From positions 1 through 44,322 of the forward strand of contig NZ_PPFB01000004.1 in NCBI RefSeq assembly GCF_002899455.1: DNA of 44,322 bases. Direction: 5' to 3'. The stretch comes from Streptomyces sp. DH-12. GTDB lineage: Bacteria > Actinomycetota > Actinomycetes > Streptomycetales > Streptomycetaceae. A program made the position numbers and the translations under genes. Positions 25,399-31,643 of the stretch are shown here, one piece after another. Position 1 is the first letter of the stretch, and each line of letters begins with the position of its first letter. The notes under the pieces are model-generated. The model had not been told where the DNA came from. It worked only from the letters and a program-made list of their open reading frames with translations, and did no database searches.

Positions 25399-26309
25399 AG
25401 CACCCTCCCGTTCGCCGCCCCACTCGGCCCGCCGTTGTAGGTCCATGCGTCCTGTTGCTTGGGAACGCGCCGCCCGAGTGCGTGGAGACGGTCACGCAAC
25501 AGTTCGGACAACTCCTGGCGTTCCTCGTCGGAGAGCTTGCCCAGCAGCCCGGCCATCTCGTCCTGCCAGCTGGTCTCCTGCCGGAGCAGGCTCTGATTGT
25601 GGACGGACCAGTCCAGTACCTGGCTGACCTGGTCCGGGTGCCTGAGAAGCCATAGCGCCGCGAGAGAGACCGGCCCGTTGCGTACGGCCTGAAGGCAGAA
25701 CTGATACTCCTCGCGGCGTTCAGGGGTCCAGGCGAAGGGCGCTTCGGTGGTACCTGCCCGGCCCAGTCGCAGTTCGCCTTCCGTGTCCCGGGCCTGGATG
25801 TCCGTGACGCGGTAGGTGAGGCCAGCCTCGTCGAAGACGTACGGTTTTGCCAGATGGTGCATCAGCACAGAGGCGCTGAGCCCTTGGCCGTCGGCCTCGT
25901 AGGTGTCCTCCAGGTGGTGCAGGCGCTGCTTGAGGTCCCTGCGTACGGCGTCCCAACTGTCCGTGGTACGGGTTCGTACGACTTGCACTGGATCGTGTAC
26001 CCACCACAGCAGGCGCAGGTTCATCGGTTCGGTCCCGTACGCAGTCGCCAGGCTGATGGCCTGGGTTGCCGGCCTCTCTGTCAGATCGACGCGGAAGGCC
26101 CTGATGTACCGGCCGAACAGACTCGGCGCCAAGGCGTCGTCGGCCGTCTCCGTACTGTGCTCGCCGGAACTCAGGACGTGATGGACGCCGTTTGCAGCCA
26201 CGAGGACCAGGGCCCGGTCCCTGCGTCCGGACCAGCGCTGTCGGAGAATCTCCCGCCAGGGGGCGTGGGTGGCCCGGGTGCAGACGGGGTGGTTTCTTTC
26301 GATGGTCAC
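25395..26309 (-). CDS. Operon protein, possibly SPFH/band-7-like
   Basis: 304 aa from a GTG overlapping the NTPase stop (GTGA). An early strand pattern (R-A-L-V-L-V-A-A-N-G-V-H-H-V-L, R-A-F-R-V-D-L-T-E-R) leads to M-N-L-R-L-L-W-W-V-H-D-P-V-Q-V-V-R, which resembles the V-x-x-x-V-x-D-P segment of SPFH (band-7/prohibitin) domains, followed by a long charged helical part and R-Y-V-T-D-like strand T-Y-R-V-T-D-I-Q-A-R-D. The C-terminal half is helical with L-L-R-H-P-D-Q-V-S-Q-V-L and an E-E-R-Q-E-L-S-E-L-L coiled stretch. No membrane anchor is visible. If SPFH-like, it might scaffold the effector at the membrane; the assignment is tentative and it may be a new family. Confidence 0.55.
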   Translation of the reverse strand: MTIERNHPVCTRATHAPWREILRQRWSGRRDRALVLVAANGVHHVLSSGEHSTETADDALAPSLFGRYIRAFRVDLTERPATQAISLATAYGTEPMNLRLLWWVHDPVQVVRTRTTDSWDAVRRDLKQRLHHLEDTYEADGQGLSASVLMHHLAKPYVFDEAGLTYRVTDIQARDTEGELRLGRAGTTEAPFAWTPERREEYQFCLQAVRNGPVSLAALWLLRHPDQVSQVLDWSVHNQSLLRQETSWQDEMAGLLGKLSDEERQELSELLRDRLHALGRRVPKQQDAWTYNGGPSGAANGRVL

Positions 26310-28675
26310 GGTGTCCTCCCGTACGGATTCGTGGGACGGTCTGCATTCCCCGGGAATGGCGTCGGCAGCTCGCCGTTGCGCCATGCGTCCAGAGCCTGGC
26401 GAGCGATGCGCTGTCCGGCGATGGCGGGATCTCCGTCCCGATCGATCATGACGAAGAGGCGCAGGGCACCATGGCGCATGTCTTGAGCGAGCGCCGTCAG
26501 AAGGATCTCGACGGCTGTGTTCTGCCGGTCGTCCCCGGTGGCCGCTCGGCACCACAGGAGCAGGGCCTGGCACATCGGGTCGGACAGTTCGTCGTCGTTG
26601 ATGACCCTGCGGGTCAGGTCCACGATGGAACCGGCGAACTCGCCATCGGTAAGGAGCTGGTCCTGGCACCAGGTGCTCGAGGCCAGCAGGTGAGGGAAGA
26701 TTTCCAGCGAAAGGCGTGCGACGCCACTGCTCTTCGTGTCGGTCCATGCGGTGAGGTGCCGGAGGACCGTCGGCTGGTTGCCCGTCGCGAAAAGGTTCAC
26801 CAAGGCGTGGCGGACCGCCTTTCCGACCATTGTTTCCTGCTGGCTCCCCTGGCCCCGGTAGACGTTGCGCAGCAGTCGCATCGCCTGGTCCGGCCTGGCC
26901 GCACCGAAGCCGGTCCCGCATGCATGCGCGACCGTCCAGCGGACCTGCCAACTCGACTGGACGCTCCACTGGCCGAGGCGGTACTTGACCTCGCTGGCAA
27001 GGACGGGATCCTCGGCGGCCATGCCCAGCGCGTACGCGGCGATGGCCCTGCCGGTGGCTCGGTCGGAGTCGGCCAGTTCACGGATGTGCAGAAGGGCTCT
27101 GCGTCCACCGCCCCATTGAGCTGCCATGCCCATGACTCGGCCGACTGGCTGAGTCAGGTCCTTCTCACCGTTGACTTCGCCCATCCAGCTCGTCAGGAGA
27201 CCAGAGAGCTGGCCGTACTCCCGCCATACATGCCGCAGCACGGCCTCCCCCTGCCGGTGGCGGGTGAACCTCACCGGTTCCACCACGTAGGTGTAGCCGT
27301 ACGCCGAGTGATACTCCTTAGGCCCGTACTCCGCACCTACCGTGTGCAGCAGGTCCTCCAGCGAACGCCGGAAGACGAACCGCGGATTGGGCAGCAGCCT
27401 CTGTGGGCTTTCGGGCTCACCGGCCCCCAGCGCTCCCGGCTGCCTGGCTCCCCCGTTCATGCTCGCGCCGGCGCCGGGCCGGTCTCCGATGCTCTCCGGG
27501 AGGACGGAGTGCAGTTGGCCGTTGGCCAGATCGATGAGGCGCTCCGCTTGTTCGCGCACGATGCGATGGTCGAGGCCCTCGAACACGCAGGTCGCCAGGA
27601 GGAAGGCAAGACCGTCGGGGTCGTTGCGAAGGCTTCTCAGAAGGTCGGGGACCTCTCCCTCCGCGAGGTAGCTCAGACGGTTGCGGATGTCGCCGGACGT
27701 CATGTCCCCGTCGGCGGTTCCGATGACCGCGTCCACCAGTTCGCGAACCTGTGCGGGCATCAGCCGGCCCGCGAGTAATTCGTCCAGCAGGCCGGGCTCC
27801 AGGTTCGCGAGCAGCCTGGCCCGTTCCGCCTGGCTCGGCACCTCGGCCTCAAGCCGTGCCTCGAACACCGCCCGCGGCGGAGGCGGAGCGCAGCGCACGG
27901 GTGTGACGTGAAGGTCGCGGGCCAGGTTCCGTACGATGACCGGATCGTCAGGCAGCACGATCACCATGCGTGCGTCGACGTTGTTCAGCAGGCGCCGCAG
28001 GTTACCGACCGCCCCAGGCTTCAACGGGCGAGCGGGGAACAGGCCGTCCACCAGGTAACCGCGGGTGGCGGTGTCGGTGGGGTGCCAAGCCGCGAGGTCC
28101 TCGTCGCTGTCGACCGCCCGCAGGTTCATGCTTCTTCCCGCGTGACGGTGCAACAGGTTCAGCGCGGCGGTCCGGCGGCCGGTTCCCGGTTCGCCGGCCA
28201 GGAACAGCACACGCCTGTCGAGTTCCACCATGGCTTCGGAGAACCACTCCGGCTCGGCGAACCCGGTCACCGCGTTCACGATCTCCGTCGCCGAGATGGG
28301 GCCCTCATGAGCCACAACCCGCGGGACGCTGCCCTCGGCCCCGGCCAGACCCGCGCCGTTGTCCACGCGCTGACCACCATGGACGGAGGCAGTGTTGATG
28401 TTGCTGTTCGACACGTGGAACGTGTTGTACGTGTACCTCAGGCCGTCGGTACCCGGAGCGTCGAGAGGTCCGTCATCGAAGCCGTCGCCGAACATCTCGT
28501 CGCTGGATTCCTCGTCATGCGCGAGATCATGCTCGGCATCCGCCGGGCGGGCAGCATCCAATTCCGAGGTGTCCGCCGCTCCGGAGTCGGCCGTTAAAGC
28601 CCTATGGCTGTCCCCGGAGGAGATGAGCGCAGGTTGCTGGCCAGGCGGGGCCGGCTCGTCGGTGGCCGCGCTCAC
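26306..28675 (-). CDS. P-loop NTPase with N-terminal assembly motif
   Basis: 789 aa; the GTG overlaps the cyclase stop (GTGA). Residues 1-80 are acidic and disordered. Residues 91-106, S-N-I-N-T-A-S-V-H-G-G-Q-R-V-D-N, match a motif in the cyclase tail. A P-loop follows at 161-169, G-E-P-G-T-G-R-R-T, with Arg where Walker A has Lys, and a Walker B-like strand M-V-I-V-L-P-D-D at ~237-244. From about residue 430 on, the protein is all-helical and HEAT-like (A-L-L-H-I-R-E-L-A-D-S-D-R-A-T-G-R-A-I-A-A-Y-A-L). The build (short motif, NTPase, helical array) is that of STAND/NLR-type sensors, which detect a trigger with the array and pass it on through the N-terminus. Sensor role is inferred. Confidence 0.72.
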   Translation of the reverse strand: MSAATDEPAPPGQQPALISSGDSHRALTADSGAADTSELDAARPADAEHDLAHDEESSDEMFGDGFDDGPLDAPGTDGLRYTYNTFHVSNSNINTASVHGGQRVDNGAGLAGAEGSVPRVVAHEGPISATEIVNAVTGFAEPEWFSEAMVELDRRVLFLAGEPGTGRRTAALNLLHRHAGRSMNLRAVDSDEDLAAWHPTDTATRGYLVDGLFPARPLKPGAVGNLRRLLNNVDARMVIVLPDDPVIVRNLARDLHVTPVRCAPPPPRAVFEARLEAEVPSQAERARLLANLEPGLLDELLAGRLMPAQVRELVDAVIGTADGDMTSGDIRNRLSYLAEGEVPDLLRSLRNDPDGLAFLLATCVFEGLDHRIVREQAERLIDLANGQLHSVLPESIGDRPGAGASMNGGARQPGALGAGEPESPQRLLPNPRFVFRRSLEDLLHTVGAEYGPKEYHSAYGYTYVVEPVRFTRHRQGEAVLRHVWREYGQLSGLLTSWMGEVNGEKDLTQPVGRVMGMAAQWGGGRRALLHIRELADSDRATGRAIAAYALGMAAEDPVLASEVKYRLGQWSVQSSWQVRWTVAHACGTGFGAARPDQAMRLLRNVYRGQGSQQETMVGKAVRHALVNLFATGNQPTVLRHLTAWTDTKSSGVARLSLEIFPHLLASSTWCQDQLLTDGEFAGSIVDLTRRVINDDELSDPMCQALLLWCRAATGDDRQNTAVEILLTALAQDMRHGALRLFVMIDRDGDPAIAGQRIARQALDAWRNGELPTPFPGNADRPTNPYGRTP

Positions 28676-29607
28676 CGGTCGCCCTCGTACTTGTTCCCGT
28701 GGACGGTGTCACCCTGATTGCCATGGACCGTGCCCGCCTTGTTGCCCCGGACGTAATCACCGCCGATGTGATCACGGCCCACGTCGATGTTGCTGACGCT
28801 CTGACCGCCATACACCGTTCCGCTGTTGACGTTGCTGCGGTCGGCCCTGACCACCGACCGGGATACCGCGACCGCTTCTTGGCCGGCCGCGCGCTGCCGG
28901 GAGCCGCCGTCCGGCTGACGCTTCTCCTGGTCGTCGATGACCTGGTCGCCGAGGACACGACGGTCATACAGATTGCCGGACGGCACGGGCACGTACAGCC
29001 AGGCCCGCTGAGCGAACGGTTTGCCCTCGACAGTCGCCGGCACCTCGATGAAGTGGTCCGGATGACGGCCGGTGTACCCACTCGCCACCACGTCCTGGTA
29101 GCACCGGTCCGAAAGAATTGCCGCGACCTGCGTGACGTTGGCGCTTGAGGCCGCCAGTACGGCTTTGACAGGGCGGGAGTCCAGCAGCCGGTGGGTGTCG
29201 TTGCGCGGTGTGCCGTTGCCGTCGAACTCGTCGCCCGTATCGGGCAACGGTCCGATGTTGAGGCTGGCCCGCAAGCGGATGTGCATGACTCCCGCCGAGT
29301 GCATGTTGAAGTCCGTCAGCACGTCCTGAAGGGCGGCCAGCCAAGGATGAACGACGAACGGCATGACCACCGGATCGAATCCGAACACGTACCCGTCGCC
29401 TGTGGAGTCGGGGAACCGCCGGTCCTTCCACACCTCTGAAATTCCGGCGCGCTCGAACGACATCTCCAAGAGCTGGGGGACGGCCCGGCTGATCGAACCG
29501 TGCTGCACGGCCGGGTACCCGGTGAAGTCCTTGGCATCGACGGCCAAGATCCCCCGGTAGGGAGGAAGCGGACGACTGTGCGTGTAGGGCTGACCGGTAT
29601 GCGACAT
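28672..29607 (-). CDS. Class III nucleotide cyclase with Gly/Asn repeat tail
   Basis: 311 aa from ATG 29607, GAGGAG 4 bases upstream. The cyclase domain covers about 18-205. Metal Asp24 is in L-A-V-D-A-K-D-F-T, Asp71 in S-T-G-D-G-Y-V-F-G-F, and the transition-state pair in N136-D-T-H-R140, so all residues for catalysis seem present. After a linker, the tail (257-311) has three copies of a x-T-V-[YH]-G-[GN]-[QK] unit (263-269, 292-298, 300-306) and the motif S-N-V-N-S-G-T-V-Y-G-G-Q-S-V-S-N (258-273) shared with the NTPase. It should make a 3',5'-cyclic nucleotide; pyrimidine use is inferred from the PycTM-like effector three genes downstream. Head of a four-gene coupled operon. Confidence 0.8.
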   Translation of the reverse strand: MSHTGQPYTHSRPLPPYRGILAVDAKDFTGYPAVQHGSISRAVPQLLEMSFERAGISEVWKDRRFPDSTGDGYVFGFDPVVMPFVVHPWLAALQDVLTDFNMHSAGVMHIRLRASLNIGPLPDTGDEFDGNGTPRNDTHRLLDSRPVKAVLAASSANVTQVAAILSDRCYQDVVASGYTGRHPDHFIEVPATVEGKPFAQRAWLYVPVPSGNLYDRRVLGDQVIDDQEKRQPDGGSRQRAAGQEAVAVSRSVVRADRSNVNSGTVYGGQSVSNIDVGRDHIGGDYVRGNKAGTVHGNQGDTVHGNKYEGDR

Positions 29608-29734
29608 CGGACTCCTCGCGTAGGTCTTCATACGTTGTGGACGACCTCGAGCCTGCCGGGAAGGAGGGTGGCCGTGTGCCCAAGTAGTGCAGAAGCGGCG
29701 TGACGGACGCCACATTCGCTGTCGGTCGTTCCCC

Positions 29735-30430
29735 CTACGCTTCTCGGTTCACGATGAGTCGCAGAGCTGGCAAGTCATCAACGACGATCCGTCTCCGTCC
29801 CGCGCGTACACCACAAGATGCGAGGTCGTTCAGGGCGGCGGTAACGGTGTTCCGGGACGTTCCTAGGTGCTGGGCCAGCTCGTGGCGGGTCAGCGCGAGC
29901 TCTACAGGGCCGCCTGCGCCGTGCGCGCAGTGAGGATGTCCTGAGATGTCGATCAGGTGCACCAATGCGGTAGCCAGCCGGGCGCGGACGTCGCCACCGC
30001 CGCGGGCCTCGTCCGACTCCCGTAACCGCGTGAGGGCATACCTCACGAGCACGGGGAACAGACTGTGTCTGCTGACGAATGCCAGGAACTCCGCCTTGCC
30101 CATCACTCCCACAACACATTGGGAGATGGACTCGACGTTTGCTGAGCGGACCCCGTCATCCAGCACGGCCACCTCACCCAGCAGTTCTCCGGGACCGCGG
30201 AAGGCGAGCAGCGACAGATCGCCGTTCCGCTCTTGCCGGATGACCTTGGCCACGCCTGTTACGACGGCAAGTACGTGAGTACCGGACTCTCCCTGCCGCA
30301 GCAGTACGCTGCCCGCCGGGTGTCGCCGCTCGAAGGAGTGTTCCAGCAGGTCGGCCCAGACCGTTTCCCCGGCGAAGTCACGAAGGCTTCGCCGTGCCGG
30401 CGCCGACTCCTGTGTCCTGTGCTCGGTCAC
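29735..30430 (-). CDS. Crp/Fnr-family regulator with cyclic-nucleotide domain
   Basis: 231 aa, GTG start. Residues 20-120 form a cNMP-binding barrel; the phosphate-binding cassette is complete, G85-E-V-A-V-L-D-D-G-V-R95-S96-A-N. A long dimerisation helix (A-L-T-R-L-R-E-S-D-E-A-R) leads to a C-terminal winged HTH (T-R-H-E-L-A-Q-H-L-G-T-S-R-N-T-V-T-A-A-L, 181-200). It lies 127 bases upstream of the cyclase gene on the same strand. Such a protein could sense the cyclase product and control the operon. Binding of a particular nucleotide is not shown by the sequence. Confidence 0.85.
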   Translation of the reverse strand: MTEHRTQESAPARRSLRDFAGETVWADLLEHSFERRHPAGSVLLRQGESGTHVLAVVTGVAKVIRQERNGDLSLLAFRGPGELLGEVAVLDDGVRSANVESISQCVVGVMGKAEFLAFVSRHSLFPVLVRYALTRLRESDEARGGGDVRARLATALVHLIDISGHPHCAHGAGGPVELALTRHELAQHLGTSRNTVTAALNDLASCGVRAGRRRIVVDDLPALRLIVNREA

Positions 30431-30462
30431 GCTGTCGCCTCAGCCGCTGCACCTGGCTCGGC

Positions 30463-30646
30463 ATTTACCTGTGAGCGGGGGATGAGAGAAGCAGACCCGC
30501 CCCCAGGACCGCGCCTACGCGTCCCCCAACTCCGTTGATGCAGGGTCATGCCGTTCATCATGCTGCACCCGTGGGGGAGCCTGAGCAGTGTTTGCACCGC
30601 CACCACATCGTTAGAGCTCAGGCGACTGTAAGACTTACCTGTAACT
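30463..30646. promoter_or_regulatory. Repeated TTACCTGT and a palindrome upstream of the Crp gene
   Basis: ATTTACCTGTGA (30463-30474), about 35 bases upstream of the Crp-type start, and CTTACCTGTAAC (30635-30646) share TTACCTGT in the same orientation. The second overlaps the 11-bp palindrome GTAAGACTTAC (30628-30638). They sit between divergent genes and may be operators, perhaps for the Crp protein itself. No promoter hexamers are claimed. Confidence 0.3.
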
Positions 30647-30723
30647 GATCTTCGGGTCGGTGTGAACGCCCTCGGCTGGTGTCCGGCTACTCGTTCATGA
30701 CGGCACTCCGTACGCTCTCCTGT

Positions 30724-31104
30724 ATGGGGATGACTCCGGGCGCGGTTGCCTTGAAACGCTTCCATCAGAATTCGCACCACGCCTTGGCTGTGGCGGTATG
30801 GGACGAACTGTCCGGGCATGGCATTCGTGTCTTCGAGACCGATGGGGCTGTAGGTAGTGCCCGGACCGGCGTGGCGCTCTCATTGCAGCATGAAGGCGTC
30901 ATGCTCATGTGGCAGATGGGAGAGAGTCAGGAGCGCGACATCTACGACAAGACCTTGAGGGCGGAGCGCAGCCGCAGTGTCGCAGCTTTGATGACAGGTG
31001 CGGTGGCTAGCAGCCTCGTCGTGCTCGGCTATCACGTGCACGCCGAGTTCGTGGATGAGCTTCCCTTTCCAGCCGTCTACGTCCACGGCCGGGCTGAACA
31101 GTAA
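30724..31104 (+). CDS. Hypothetical protein
   Basis: About 126 aa from ATG 30724 (30697 and 30730 are alternatives). The core reads A-L-A-V-A-V-W-D-E-L-S-G-H-G-I-R-V-F-E-T-D-G, then a strand V-A-L-S-L-Q-H-E-G-V-M-L-M-W-Q-M-G and helix D-K-T-L-R-A-E-R-S-R-S-V-A-A-L-M, ending H-A-E-F-V-D-E-L-P-F-P-A-V-Y-V. It looks like a small soluble alpha/beta protein. Divergent from the Crp-type regulator. Family not recognised. Confidence 0.5.
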   Translation: MGMTPGAVALKRFHQNSHHALAVAVWDELSGHGIRVFETDGAVGSARTGVALSLQHEGVMLMWQMGESQERDIYDKTLRAERSRSVAALMTGAVASSLVVLGYHVHAEFVDELPFPAVYVHGRAEQ

Positions 31105-31203
31105 GGACCCATTCTGCTCGGTCAGGTGAAGATGCCGGATCAGTGCAACGCTTCCTGCCAGCTGGGCGTAGTGCCGTAAACGGACCTGATCAACGAAGCG
31201 CAT

Positions 31204-31464
31204 GTGAACGAGCCCGTTCCGGCCGCCGGCGCCGCGGTCGCCGACGACGCGACCGCGCTCGCGGCTGGACCGGCGCTATGCCGAACCGGTCGGTGGCCGC
31301 TGGCCGCCCTGCCGCTCGACATCACCGTCTGGACGCAGACGGATGTCGACACCGGCGTCGCGCTGTCCACTGAGCTGGGCAGTTCGATGTCGGCGGCCGG
31401 GCGATGTACGACCCCGCGCTTTTGGAATGCGGCCCGCTCCGGCTGGATCGGCGATGCTCCGTAG
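31204..31464 (+). CDS. Doubtful small ORF
   Basis: 86 codons from GTG; the middle (P-L-A-A-L-P-L-D-I-T-V-W-T-Q-T-D-V-D-T-G-V-A-L) looks protein-like, and the frame stays open upstream to about 31180. No ribosome site, no known domain. It may be a gene fragment. Apart from this, 31105-31581 holds nothing I can support. Confidence 0.25.
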   Translation: MNEPVPAAGAAVADDATALAAGPALCRTGRWPLAALPLDITVWTQTDVDTGVALSTELGSSMSAAGRCTTPRFWNAARSGWIGDAP

Positions 31465-31581
31465 ACGGGGGCGGTGCGGTCAGGATGTTGCGGATGGAGC
31501 TGCCGCTGGGTTGGTCTCAACGTCCGTAGGATTGTGGGTCACCTGCAGGGACGTGGCCTGGGTGATGAAGGTGGTTTCTTT

Positions 31582-31638
31582 CACACCCGAAGGCTTGGGG
31601 CCGCCACCTCGGGTGGCGGCCCCAAGCCTTCGGGTGTG
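31582..31638. terminator. Long perfect hairpin after the ABC exporter operon
   Basis: A 27-bp perfect stem with a TCG loop (31582-31608 pairs with 31612-31638) lies 5 bases past the permease stop. It is strong enough to stop transcription from both sides, although no T-tract follows. It separates the exporter operon from the region to its left. Confidence 0.8.
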
Positions 31639-31643
31639 TGGTG

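Noticed and set aside
26310..26969. Upstream extension of the possible SPFH-like protein
   Set aside because: It overlaps the NTPase gene in another frame; the GTGA overlap at 26306-26309 gives the proper start.
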